Source: Dinghuibacter silviterrae
GTDB taxonomy: Bacteria; Bacteroidota; Bacteroidia; Chitinophagales; Chitinophagaceae
Assembly: GCF_004366355.1 (NCBI RefSeq)
Contig: NZ_SODV01000002.1
Location: 346,768-410,767, forward strand
Reading direction: 5' to 3'
Length of the DNA: 64,000 bases
Translations under genes and position numbers: made by a program
Shown here: positions 52,780 through 61,404 of the stretch, one piece after another
Layout: each line of letters starts with the position of its first letter
Numbering within the stretch: position 1 is the stretch's first letter
The notes under the pieces: model-generated
Told to the model about the DNA's origin: nothing
Seen by the model: only the letters and a program-made list of their open reading frames with translations
Databases searched by the model: none

Positions 52780-54045
52780 ATGAAAGCGCACTGGTACAGG
52801 CGGAAATCAATCGTGGTGCTGATGCATGCAGCCGTGTGGCTGCTTTTCTTTCTTTTGCCTGTGCTCTTACGGCCCCCGGCGAACCGGCGGTTTATCGCCC
52901 GCGGGCCGCGCCCGGCGGAAGTCGATAGTTTCTTCCGGGCGGGCAGACCCGGACCTCCCCCCGATGGGTTTGCGCACGGGGATTCCGGGCGGCGAGCCGA
53001 TGGCGGATTCGGGCATGGGCCGGCGGATTCGGCCGGTACCGGCAGGGTTGGGGCGAGCGGCGGATTTGGAGACGGTGGCCCGGGCGGCCCCGGTGACACG
53101 CCCGCTCTGCGGTTCGACGGCCGCGGCGTAGTACTACGCAATGGCGCCGTCCGGACCGACGTCTTCGGGTGGTTCAACTTCTTTACCGACCTCTGGCTCG
53201 TCCTTGTCTTCTACTTCAATACCCAGGTGCTGATCCCCGCGTTTTTCAAACCCAGGCGCTACCTGTATTTTGCCATCAGCCATGTCCTTCTTTTTGCGGG
53301 ACTCCTGATATTCAACCGCATCCTTTTCGTCCTTTTTATCGGTCCTGCGATGGGCGGGTGGCCGGGGCCGTTACAATTCACCCTTTTCCCCTATCTGTTG
53401 GTCGCCGCCTCTGGGGTCATCTACCGGCTTGTCCGGGGCAAGCTGGAGGAAGAACGGGGCCGGCAGGAGCGGGAAAATGAAAGTTTGAAAACCGAGCTGG
53501 CCCTCCTGAGGATGCAGGTCAGCCCTCACTTCATGTTTAACGTCCTGAACAACATGGTTGCTTTGGCCCGGAAGCGTTCCCAGCAACTGGAGCCATCCCT
53601 GATCAAGCTTTCCTCGCTGATGCGGTATATGCTCTATGAAGCGGACGGGAAAGTACCGCTGGACAAAGAAATCGAATATCTTGAGAACTATATCGACCTC
53701 CAGCGGCAGCGCTTTGCAGGCTCGATGGCGGTGACGGTGGACGCAGGCCCCCGGGATATGGGCCTGGACATCGAACCCATGCTCCTGATCCCTTTTGTCG
53801 AAAATGCGTTCAAACACGGCCGGGACGGTTTGGGAGATGGGAGCATCCGGATTGCCTGGAAGGCGGTGAACGGGATTTTGGCGTTTTCGGTTCAAAATAC
53901 CTTTGGGGAACAGGAGGACAAGACACCGGGCATCGGCCTGACCAACGTCCGGAGAAGGCTGGACTTGTTGTACAAGGACCGCTACACCCTGGACATCCGT
54001 AAGGAGGGAGAATGGTTTTTCGTATTCCTTCAAATAAAACTGTAG
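52780..54045 (+). CDS. LytS-type membrane sensor histidine kinase
   Basis: The 421 residues have membrane helices near 11-28, 128-146, 152-180 and 186-210. The extracytoplasmic loop at about 30-115 is Gly/Pro/Arg-rich and of low complexity. A short coiled coil ('KLEEERGRQERENESLKTEL') leads to the His_kinase domain with H250 in 'QVSPHFMFNVLNNM' and a C-terminal HATPase. It starts 4 bases before the LytTR regulator gene, so the pair form a two-component system. Confidence 0.92.
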   Translation: MKAHWYRRKSIVVLMHAAVWLLFFLLPVLLRPPANRRFIARGPRPAEVDSFFRAGRPGPPPDGFAHGDSGRRADGGFGHGPADSAGTGRVGASGGFGDGGPGGPGDTPALRFDGRGVVLRNGAVRTDVFGWFNFFTDLWLVLVFYFNTQVLIPAFFKPRRYLYFAISHVLLFAGLLIFNRILFVLFIGPAMGGWPGPLQFTLFPYLLVAASGVIYRLVRGKLEEERGRQERENESLKTELALLRMQVSPHFMFNVLNNMVALARKRSQQLEPSLIKLSSLMRYMLYEADGKVPLDKEIEYLENYIDLQRQRFAGSMAVTVDAGPRDMGLDIEPMLLIPFVENAFKHGRDGLGDGSIRIAWKAVNGILAFSVQNTFGEQEDKTPGIGLTNVRRRLDLLYKDRYTLDIRKEGEWFFVFLQIKL

Positions 54046-54048
54046 CGT

Positions 54049-54732
54049 ATGTTGCGTTGTATTGCCGTGGACGATGAACAACTGGCGTTGGACCTGTTGG
54101 AGGACAACATCCGGCAGGTGCCGTTTTTAGAGCTGGTGAAAACCTGCCGGAATACCGTGGAGGCCACCAGGGCCCTGGAAGAAGGGAACATCGACCTGGT
54201 CTTTATGGACATCCAGATGCCGGGGATGACCGGGTTGCAATGGATCAACGCGCAGGTGCGCAAGCCCATGGTCATCCTCATCACGGCTTACGAAAAGTAC
54301 GCGCTGCAGGGGTTCGACCTGGAGGTCGTGGACTACCTTTTGAAACCCGTATCCCTCGAACGTTTTATAAAAGCGTGTAACCGCGCCCGGGAGCTCCGTC
54401 CGTCCACGGACGAGGGTTTTTTCTTTGTCCACGTGGACTACAGCCTTGTCAAAATCGTTTTTAAGGATATTGCCTGGATCGAGGGCCTCAAAGACTATAT
54501 CAAGATCTACCTGAAGGGCGTCTCGAAACCGGTTATCACCCGGATGGGTATGAAGACCATCGAAGACATGCTTCCCACGGGGCGGTTTATCCGGGTCCAC
54601 AAGTCCTACATCGTATCTGTGGAGAGTATCCACTCCATCCGGAAGAACAGCATTTTCCTGGGGGAAACGGAGATTCCTGTCAGCGATCACTACCGGGCGG
54701 CGTTGCAGGCACTGACTCGCCGGCCGGGGTAA
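54049..54732 (+). CDS. LytTR-family response regulator
   Basis: This 227-residue regulator has a receiver with 'AVDDEQ' (residues 6-11), phosphoacceptor D54 in 'VFMDIQMPGMTG' and Lys in 'DYLLKPV', then a LytTR DNA-binding domain ('IAWIEGLKDYIKIYL', 'RFIRVHKSYIVSVESIHSI'). It is the partner of the upstream kinase. LytTR regulators bind direct repeats ahead of target genes. Confidence 0.95.
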   Translation: MLRCIAVDDEQLALDLLEDNIRQVPFLELVKTCRNTVEATRALEEGNIDLVFMDIQMPGMTGLQWINAQVRKPMVILITAYEKYALQGFDLEVVDYLLKPVSLERFIKACNRARELRPSTDEGFFFVHVDYSLVKIVFKDIAWIEGLKDYIKIYLKGVSKPVITRMGMKTIEDMLPTGRFIRVHKSYIVSVESIHSIRKNSIFLGETEIPVSDHYRAALQALTRRPG

Positions 54733-54744
54733 AGGATAAATTTC

Positions 54745-54752
54745 TACATTTG
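54745..54752 (+). promoter_or_regulatory. TAnnTTTG -7 box (TACATTTG) ahead of the second LytTR gene
   Basis: TACATTTG matches the Bacteroidota -7 consensus and lies 5 bases before the ATG at 54758. If used, the transcript would be leaderless or nearly so. It suggests the second regulator has its own promoter inside the cluster. Confidence 0.4.
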
Positions 54753-54757
54753 TCCGT

Positions 54758-55471
54758 ATGCATAGTATTAAATGCCTGATCCTGGCCAAGGAGCCCCAGG
54801 AGTGGACAGCCCTGGAACAGCATATGAAGGACATTCCCGGCGCCATCCTGGAGAAGCGTGCCTCACAGCTGGAGGACGTGCTGGAAGGATCCCTGGCCGA
54901 TACGGACCTGATCTTTTGCGACTACGGCTTTGTCGAACCGCTGACTACGTATAGCTATATCTACAACGTCAAGGTCCCCCCCGTCGTCTGTCTTTTGTCG
55001 GAAAACGACCGTTTGGAAGAACTGGGCGCGAATCGCGTATTTGGATTCCTGACAAAAACCTCCACCCAGGAGCAGATCATCGAGACCATCCGTCAGGCTG
55101 TCCGGAACAAATACAGCCCCAAGGAAGGCGGGTATAACCGCTGGAAACGGGACGGCTTTATCTTTATCAATTCCGAATACAAGATCATCCGCATCAAGTT
55201 CGAGGACATCCAGTTCTGCGAAGGGATGAAGGACTATACCCAGATCTACCTGGCCGCCAAGGCCCAGCCCGTGATCACGCTTCAGAACCTGAAAACCTTC
55301 TCCTCAAAGCTCCCGGACGACGTGTTTGTCCGGGTACACCGGTCGTTCGTGGTATCGCTGCATCATATCGACAGCATATCGCGCAATGAGATTACCGTAG
55401 GGAAAAAGATCATTCCCATCGGGAACAGCTATCGGAACGATTTCTTCCACATCGTGGAAAGCAATTCGTAG
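54758..55471 (+). CDS. LytTR regulator with degenerate receiver domain
   Basis: The 237 residues have a receiver-like N terminus lacking the acidic pair: 'LILAKEPQE' has Ala-Lys where the partner has Asp-Asp. It keeps D55 in 'IFCDYG' and Lys in 'GFLTKTS'. The LytTR domain is intact ('IQFCEGMKDYTQIYL', 'DVFVRVHRSFVVSLHHIDSI'). Phosphorylation by the neighbouring kinase is therefore doubtful. It may be a constitutive or ligand-driven paralogue of the preceding regulator. Confidence 0.88.
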   Translation: MHSIKCLILAKEPQEWTALEQHMKDIPGAILEKRASQLEDVLEGSLADTDLIFCDYGFVEPLTTYSYIYNVKVPPVVCLLSENDRLEELGANRVFGFLTKTSTQEQIIETIRQAVRNKYSPKEGGYNRWKRDGFIFINSEYKIIRIKFEDIQFCEGMKDYTQIYLAAKAQPVITLQNLKTFSSKLPDDVFVRVHRSFVVSLHHIDSISRNEITVGKKIIPIGNSYRNDFFHIVESNS

Positions 55472-55506
55472 GGCGCCCGCGCCGCCCGGCGCGAAGGGTG
55501 GGCGCA

Positions 55507-55536
55507 CAAAAAAGCCCATCCGCGAACGGATGGGCT
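55507..55536 (-). terminator. Rho-independent terminator of the Kelch/DUF4907 operon
   Basis: On the minus strand a 10-base stem, AGCCCATCCG/CGGATGGGCT with a four-base loop (55513-55536), is followed by TTTTTT. It lies 23 bases after the DUF4907 stop. Confidence 0.85.
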
Positions 55537-55558
55537 GGATATAGAGTAAAGACTATGT

Positions 55559-55930
55559 TCAATTGAGTGTCACGCCAAGTCCTTGCATTTCCTGGTAGGA
55601 TACACCCGGCGGGAAAAGTCCTTTTTTCATTTTACTGATCATGAGCGTACCCACCTTGAGGGCATCCTCCCTGCTAAGGAAGGGCCTGGTGCCGGGTACG
55701 CCCGGGATGCGGTCCTGGTGGATGAGGAGCTTGCCGTCCTGGGTGATGTTGTATCCCCAGCCGTTACCGGCGGTCACTTCGAAGGGCCGGCATTCCAGCC
55801 ATACCTCACCTTCATGGCCTTTGTGCCGGGTCCACGGCATGGTGCCGGTATAATACCAGATCACCAGTGCGGCGCCGACCAGGGGCAAGGCCCAGGAAAG
55901 CCAGGATTTCTTATTGAGCGTAATAGTCAT
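55559..55930 (-). CDS. DUF4907 membrane-anchored protein
   Basis: The protein has 123 residues from the ATG at 55930; longer frames upstream are inside the Kelch gene. One membrane helix lies near 9-25, then the DUF4907 segment 'GNGWGYNITQDGKLLIHQDR' and 'KMKKGLFPPGVSYQEMQGLG'. The gene overlaps the Kelch gene by 20 bases and lies downstream of it. Pairing of DUF4907 with a Kelch-type lipoprotein is frequent in Bacteroidota; the role is unknown. Confidence 0.87.
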   Translation of the reverse strand: MTITLNKKSWLSWALPLVGAALVIWYYTGTMPWTRHKGHEGEVWLECRPFEVTAGNGWGYNITQDGKLLIHQDRIPGVPGTRPFLSREDALKVGTLMISKMKKGLFPPGVSYQEMQGLGVTLN

Positions 55931-57011
55931 CGGGGTTATAAGGCGTGTTGGGCAGGAATGCAGTCCAGTCGCTGTAATAGGTACCGCCGGGGCCGGAGCT
56001 GAGGCTGGTGCCACCCAGGCCGACAAAACCCTGGCCGTCGATCGTGAGGGCAACGGCGCCTACGCGTCCACCACCGGGAGGGAAGTTGTTCTTTTGTGTC
56101 CACAGGTCGGTGGCAAAATCATACTCCCAGCAGTCCACCAGGCTACCGCCGTTGGAACCAAAGGTGATGTAGGCCTTGGGTACGCCGGCATTGTTTTGCT
56201 GCCAGGCGACGGCATCGGTGCGTACGATGCGGTAACCGGCGTCATAGCTTTGGTCGGTTACACCGGAGATCCTGCGCAACTGGTACCATTGGTTGGAACC
56301 GGACTGGCTGGGGTCGTACCTCCAGAAGTCGGTCAGGTTGGTGTTGTTGTCACCCGTGCCGGTAATGACATAGGCCTTGCTGCTGTATACCCAGGAAACG
56401 GAACCTACGCGTTTGGGGCCGGGGTAAGAGTTGTCCGCAGTCCAGGTGTTCGTGGATTCGGTCCACTTGTAGAAGGTATTGTAGTTGAACTGACCGTCGG
56501 TTCCGCCGACGACACCACCGATGTTATAAGTACCACCGATACCGAAGGCCGTAGCAAAACGGAGACCGGGCGAGCCTTGGGTGAGCGGCAGGTTGCCGAT
56601 CTGGGTCCAAGAATTGGTCGTCGGGCTATATTTGTAAAAATCCTGCAGATAATACTGAGTCGCGCCGCTTACGGTGACACCGGAACCGTTAAAACCGGCG
56701 CCTACATAACCATAATCGGAGGTGGCGAAGGCAACACCCGTGGCCCGGCGGGGGCCGGGGAAGCTGTCGCGCTGTACCCAGGCGTTGTTGGTCGTATCAT
56801 AGGCCCAGAGGTCGTTATAGTAGTAGGTACCATCGAAGCCGGTGGAAACATAACCGGTATCTCCGATGACAAAACCGACAGCACCGATACGGTTCTGCCC
56901 GTGGAAGACAGCTTTCGTAACCCAGTCACCGTTGTTGTTGTTGCTCGAATTGCCACAGGAAAACAACACCACGGACATCGACACAATAAACAGTAGTCTT
57001 TGCACTTTCAT
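55911..57011 (-). CDS. Kelch-repeat lipoprotein
   Basis: The protein has 366 residues from the ATG at 57011; the longer frame uses a GTG. Lipobox 'SVVLFSC' near residue 19. Six or so Kelch blades are visible: 'RIGAVGFVIGDTGYVSTGFD', 'RRATGVAFATSDYGYVGAGF', 'KRVGSVSWVYSSKAYVITGT' and 'RVGAVALTIDGQGFVGLGGT'. Blade ends carry 'NDLWAYDTTNNAW' and 'TDFWRYDPS'. It likely sits on the outer membrane and binds a partner or glycan. Confidence 0.9.
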   Translation of the reverse strand: MKVQRLLFIVSMSVVLFSCGNSSNNNNGDWVTKAVFHGQNRIGAVGFVIGDTGYVSTGFDGTYYYNDLWAYDTTNNAWVQRDSFPGPRRATGVAFATSDYGYVGAGFNGSGVTVSGATQYYLQDFYKYSPTTNSWTQIGNLPLTQGSPGLRFATAFGIGGTYNIGGVVGGTDGQFNYNTFYKWTESTNTWTADNSYPGPKRVGSVSWVYSSKAYVITGTGDNNTNLTDFWRYDPSQSGSNQWYQLRRISGVTDQSYDAGYRIVRTDAVAWQQNNAGVPKAYITFGSNGGSLVDCWEYDFATDLWTQKNNFPPGGGRVGAVALTIDGQGFVGLGGTSLSSGPGGTYYSDWTAFLPNTPYNPDDYYAQ

Positions 57012-57330
57012 TAGTTGCACTTTTTGAATTTGGGGGCTAAACTATTTTTAATTACGGCGCTAAAATAGTTAAAATGGAATTACAGCTAACTTTTATAGAC
57101 CAACTAATTATTTCTATATACGATTTTGACACAATTGGCCGTTTTGCGGGAAAAGGCTTGTTTTGAAACCGTGATTGCGCAAAAGGGATGTATATGATCA
57201 TAGCAGGTTAATAGGTAAAATCTTCGATTTGGTATATAAGAATCGACTTTTGATCCATACTAACAAAATACTAACAGGGAAGACGATAATATTGCAGTCG
57301 AAATTTTTTGCATTCATGATAGGAGGGGTT
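57012..57330. other. AT-rich divergent intergenic stretch with an inverted repeat
   Basis: No gene is seen between the Kelch and DUF4270 starts. The perfect 9-base arms AACTATTTT (57040-57048) and AAAATAGTT (57062-57070) lie 29 bases upstream of the Kelch start and may be an operator. A Shine-Dalgarno AGGAGG at 57321-57326 supports the DUF4270 start. No exact TAnnTTTG box was found on either strand. Confidence 0.55.
57321..57326 (+). promoter_or_regulatory. Shine-Dalgarno AGGAGG deciding the DUF4270 start
   Basis: AGGAGG lies 4 bases ahead of the ATG at 57331 and not in front of the longer in-frame starts. It supports the 449-residue form of the DUF4270 protein. Confidence 0.6.
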
Positions 57331-58680
57331 ATGAGATTTAGGCTGCTCTGGCTGGGGATGCTTGGGCTTTTGGGCGTCTACGGCTTAAGCGGCTGTGTCA
57401 AAGCCAACATTATTTTCGGTCAGAATCAGATCGACGACGGGCTGACGAAGATCGTAAAAATAGATACGCTCACACCGGTCCTGTCCACCCTCTTTGTGGA
57501 CAGCGTTCCCACATCCGGCAAAGGGGTAGCCATGGTCGGCGGTTACGACGACCCCTATTTCGGGTCGGTCAAAACCCGCACCTACTTTGAGTTTGCGCCT
57601 CCCCCCGTGACCAACCTGGGGATAGGGTACTACTACGATTCGTTGGTCTTATATGTCGTGCCCAATAAATATTATTACGGGGATACGACCCAGCCGATGG
57701 ACTTTTATGCCGAGCAGATCGCGTCGCAGATGTTGTTCCCGCCCACGAACTACAGCTTTTACAACAACGACAGCTTTGCCGTCCGCAGCCCCGTCCTGGG
57801 GCACGTCCGGAGCGTCCTGAGGCCGAGCGTCGTGGACACGGTCTATATCCGCCTCAACGACAGCCTTGGCCAGACGTTTTTCAACCTCATGAAGAACAAC
57901 TCTCCGACCATTACGAACGCCGACGAGTTCCTGGTGTATTTCCCGGGGATCCGTATCAGCTCCGGTTATGGGGCAAATCCGCAGTTGGTTTATGGGTACA
58001 AGGACAGTGTCTTTATGAAACTCTGGTATCATACGTCGGACCTGAACCGTTCCATCAACGCGATGACGTTCAAGTTCACCCAGTCCAGCTACCAGTTTAT
58101 GGAGGTCCAGAACACGCCCATCGCTCCCCTGACAAAGTTCCAAAGAGGCTATAGCTCGGTCGTCCGCCAGATCTATTCCACCGATCCCGATTTCAACCAC
58201 CTTGTCTATGTCGACCCCCTGCTGGGGTATTCGGCCAAGGTCGAGTTCCCGTATCTCCGGAATATGTTGCTGCAGGACACGACCATGCGCATCATCACAA
58301 AGGCGGAGTTGATCCTGAGGCCGCTGGTACCAAGTTATTCCACCCAGTACCTGCTCCCGCCCAGCCTGGTTGCAGAATCCACGGACTACAGCAACGAACC
58401 CAGCAGCACCGTGTCAACGGGTGTCCTCACCCTGGATTATGGGACATCGAACACGCAGTATACGTTCGACATCACGTCCTATTTGCAGGAGCAACTGAAT
58501 GACCCGACATCCACGGCCTACAAGCGAGGCCTGATCATCGCGCCGAGCTCGACCTACTTCTATAGCTCGCTCAACCGGTTCGTATTCGGGGACAAGGACT
58601 ACCAATCCCAGTATACGTCGCCCACCTACTATCAAAGCGAAGTGATCCTATATTACGTGTCCACAAAGAATACTTTATAG
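57331..58680 (+). CDS. DUF4270 lipoprotein
   Basis: The protein has 449 residues from the ATG at 57331. Lipobox 'YGLSGCVK' near residue 26. The DUF4270 pattern includes 'VGGYDDPYFGSVKTRTYFEF', an alternating beta sandwich, and 'YSQ'-type strand repeats. It is an extracytoplasmic Bacteroidota protein of unknown role. It lies 10 bases upstream of an outer-membrane beta-barrel gene and probably forms a unit with it. Confidence 0.85.
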   Translation: MRFRLLWLGMLGLLGVYGLSGCVKANIIFGQNQIDDGLTKIVKIDTLTPVLSTLFVDSVPTSGKGVAMVGGYDDPYFGSVKTRTYFEFAPPPVTNLGIGYYYDSLVLYVVPNKYYYGDTTQPMDFYAEQIASQMLFPPTNYSFYNNDSFAVRSPVLGHVRSVLRPSVVDTVYIRLNDSLGQTFFNLMKNNSPTITNADEFLVYFPGIRISSGYGANPQLVYGYKDSVFMKLWYHTSDLNRSINAMTFKFTQSSYQFMEVQNTPIAPLTKFQRGYSSVVRQIYSTDPDFNHLVYVDPLLGYSAKVEFPYLRNMLLQDTTMRIITKAELILRPLVPSYSTQYLLPPSLVAESTDYSNEPSSTVSTGVLTLDYGTSNTQYTFDITSYLQEQLNDPTSTAYKRGLIIAPSSTYFYSSLNRFVFGDKDYQSQYTSPTYYQSEVILYYVSTKNTL

Positions 58681-58690
58681 ACTGCCTGTA

Positions 58691-59977
58691 ATGCGTATAA
58701 AAAATTGTCTGATATTGGTTGCCCTGGCATGTTTTGGTGGAGTACAAGCCCAAAATACCTCCTCCCCATATTCCATTTACGGGATCGGGGAGATCCAGAC
58801 CAGCGGGTACAACCGTACCACGGGGATGGGCAGTACCGGGATCGCCTACCGGAGCGACAACAACATCATCCAGAATAACCCTGCCGCCTATACGGCCCTT
58901 ATCACGCAGATGTTCCACATCGAAGGCGGGGGCAGGGGGGATTATTCGTCCTATAGCAGTGCCCAGTTTGCCAACGCCGCCAGCGGGTACACGCACCAGG
59001 TCTCCAACGACTTCACAGTGACCCGTATCGCCTTTGCCACGAAAATCAACAAGTGGTGGGGCGCCAGCATGGGGCTGATGCCGTATAGTAAAATGGACTA
59101 TGACTTTACCGGCACGGAATCCCTGGGTCCCCAGGGGGAGGTCGCCAACGTTACTTTTACGGGGTCGGGCGGCATCCACAAGGCCTACTTCGGAAATGGC
59201 TTCTCCCTGGGTAAACACTTCAGCGTGGGGGTCAATACCTCTTTCCTCTTCGGTGCCATGCAGTCCAACAAAACCGAGGTGGCATCGACAGCCAACGCCA
59301 ACCTGGTAGAGACCCGCAACCTGTACATGCGGAACGTTGTTTTCGACTTCGGCGCCCAATATTATACGCATTTTGGCAGGGAAAAGAAGTGGGGGCTGAC
59401 CCTTGGGGCTACCTGGACGCCCCAACAGCCGTTGTACGCGGAAGACAGCTTGAGCGTCACCCAGAACGGGGCCGTGCTGCCCAACGGGAACGCGCTGCTG
59501 GACCGGAACGTCTTCCAACTGCCGCAAGGATATGGGGGTGGTTTTGCCCTATCGAAGGAAACCGCGATGAAGCGGATCACGTTCTTAGGGGACTTCAGCC
59601 GCCAACTGTGGACCCCCCTGGGCTACTCGGGGACCGGGTATGCGCTGGGGAACAGCGACCGTTATTCCGCCGGTATGGAAATCTCGAAAAAGACCAACAT
59701 CCTCAATACCCCCGTCGAACACGTCTACTACCAGCTGGGGGGCTATTACCAAAAGACCTACGTCAGCGTCGACGGGTATCCCGTTCTCGAATGGGGTGCT
59801 TCGGTCGGTTTGGGGATCAACCCCCTCCGTTACCCGCAATGGGGCTACCACCTTGCGTTGGAATACGGGACGACGAGCAACTACGAGCAGGGGGCCCTCA
59901 AAGAGAACTTTGTTCGCCTGACGGTGACGATCCACTACTGGGACCGCTGGTTTACCCGGGGCCGCAGAGTGCTCTAG
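58691..59977 (+). CDS. Outer-membrane beta-barrel protein (FadL/OmpP1-like)
   Basis: The 428 residues have a signal peptide ending 'GVQAQ', an N-terminal 'SPYSIYGIGEIQTSGYNRTT' region and long runs of alternating beta strands. Examples are 'KWWGASMGLMPYSKMDYDF', 'FSVGVNTSFLFGAM', 'KKWGLTLGATWTPQQPLY' and a C-terminal 'FVRLTVTIHYWDRWF'. The start resembles FadL/PorV-type barrels common beside DUF4270. Its substrate is unknown. Confidence 0.75.
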   Translation: MRIKNCLILVALACFGGVQAQNTSSPYSIYGIGEIQTSGYNRTTGMGSTGIAYRSDNNIIQNNPAAYTALITQMFHIEGGGRGDYSSYSSAQFANAASGYTHQVSNDFTVTRIAFATKINKWWGASMGLMPYSKMDYDFTGTESLGPQGEVANVTFTGSGGIHKAYFGNGFSLGKHFSVGVNTSFLFGAMQSNKTEVASTANANLVETRNLYMRNVVFDFGAQYYTHFGREKKWGLTLGATWTPQQPLYAEDSLSVTQNGAVLPNGNALLDRNVFQLPQGYGGGFALSKETAMKRITFLGDFSRQLWTPLGYSGTGYALGNSDRYSAGMEISKKTNILNTPVEHVYYQLGGYYQKTYVSVDGYPVLEWGASVGLGINPLRYPQWGYHLALEYGTTSNYEQGALKENFVRLTVTIHYWDRWFTRGRRVL

Positions 59978-60047
59978 TACCGCTGGTGTAGTTATTTTTT
60001 ACCACAACCCAAATTTGGGCTACTTTCGGCATACACCTCTTCGTGCT

Positions 60048-61394
60048 ATGCCAAAGAACCTTTGTATTTGCCTGCTCGCGTTGGCTCTCCTAAGCCGCTG
60101 CGCGTATGCCCAGACGGATACGGTCGTGATGGATATGGCCTCGTGTCTGCGCTATGCCGTTCATCACCAGCCTGGGTTGAGGGCTTCCTTAGTCAATCAG
60201 CGGATCGTCGACTACCAGGTTAAGGGGGCCTTGTCCGACTGGCTGCCCCAGGTCAACGGGAACGGCGACTTCCAGCACAACATCCAGCTCCCGGTTTCCT
60301 TTCTGCCGGCATCCCTCATCACCCCGGGCGCCACGGGTTATGTGCCGGTGGCCAGCGGGGTAAAGAATACCTCCCAGATCGGAATTTCCGCGACCCAGAA
60401 CCTGTATAACCGGGACGTGATGCTGGCGGCGCGGACGTCGAAGTTTTACCGCCGCTACGCGGGGGAATCCGTGGACAGCGCCCGGATCGACCTGGTGGTG
60501 GATGTCAGCAAGGCGTACTACAGCGTATATACCAGCGAGCTCCAACTGGGGATCCTTTTAGAGGACGTGCGGCGGCTGGAGCAAAGCGTAAAGGATACCT
60601 ACAACCAATACCAGTCGGGTATCGTCGACAAGACCGACTACAAACAGGCCGTCATCCAGTTCAATACCGCACAGGTGCAATACCGGCAGGCGGCGCTGGC
60701 CATCCCCGCGAAATACGCTTACCTCAAGCAACTCCTGGGTTTTCCGGTGGACTCCGTCCTGAAGCTCCAGTCGGATTCGGCAGCCATGGTGGCCGAGGCC
60801 ATGCTGGACACGACCCAGCAACTGGACTACAACCGCCGGGTGGAAGTACAAAGCCTCCAGACGCTAAAAACGCTGGCCACCGCCCAGTATGACTATCAGC
60901 GGTACGGCTGGCTGCCCAGCCTTTCTTTTTTCTACGACTATAACCTGTTTTACGGGAACAACACGTTTAGCAAGGTATACAACGCCAACTACCCCAATTC
61001 TTACCTGGGGGTTACGCTGGGTATCCCGATCTTCCAGGGGTTCAAGCGCGTCTATGCGATGCGCGCGGCGAAGCTGAGTGCAGACCTGGTGGACCTCCGG
61101 CTGGAGGATACCAAACGGGTGATCAATACCCAGTATACGACCGCCATGGCGGCGTATCGCGGGGACCTGGACAACTGGCGGGTGTCCCAGGACAACATCA
61201 CTTTGTCCAAAGAAGTCTATGCGACGGTCACCCTTCAGTACAAGGAAGGGATCAAAACCTACCTCGACGTGATCACCGCGGAAACGTCGCTCCGGACAGC
61301 GGAGATCACCGGCCTGGATGCCCTTTTCTCTTTGCTCAGTGACAAGATGGACGTGCTCAAGGCCCTGGGTACGGTCAATATAAACATCAATTAA
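60048..61394 (+). CDS. TolC-family outer-membrane efflux protein
   Basis: The protein has 448 residues from the ATG at 60048; an upstream in-frame start would add 11 residues. Signal peptide to 'AYAQ'. Two outer-membrane efflux protein repeats are visible: 'YAVHHQPGLRASLVNQRIVD' and long helices such as 'TYNQYQSGIVDKTDYKQAVI' and 'EGIKTYLDVITAETSLRTAE'. It is the outer-membrane channel of the tripartite pump encoded by the next two genes. Confidence 0.93.
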   Translation: MPKNLCICLLALALLSRCAYAQTDTVVMDMASCLRYAVHHQPGLRASLVNQRIVDYQVKGALSDWLPQVNGNGDFQHNIQLPVSFLPASLITPGATGYVPVASGVKNTSQIGISATQNLYNRDVMLAARTSKFYRRYAGESVDSARIDLVVDVSKAYYSVYTSELQLGILLEDVRRLEQSVKDTYNQYQSGIVDKTDYKQAVIQFNTAQVQYRQAALAIPAKYAYLKQLLGFPVDSVLKLQSDSAAMVAEAMLDTTQQLDYNRRVEVQSLQTLKTLATAQYDYQRYGWLPSLSFFYDYNLFYGNNTFSKVYNANYPNSYLGVTLGIPIFQGFKRVYAMRAAKLSADLVDLRLEDTKRVINTQYTTAMAAYRGDLDNWRVSQDNITLSKEVYATVTLQYKEGIKTYLDVITAETSLRTAEITGLDALFSLLSDKMDVLKALGTVNININ

Positions 61395-61404
61395 TGTACG
61401 AGTC

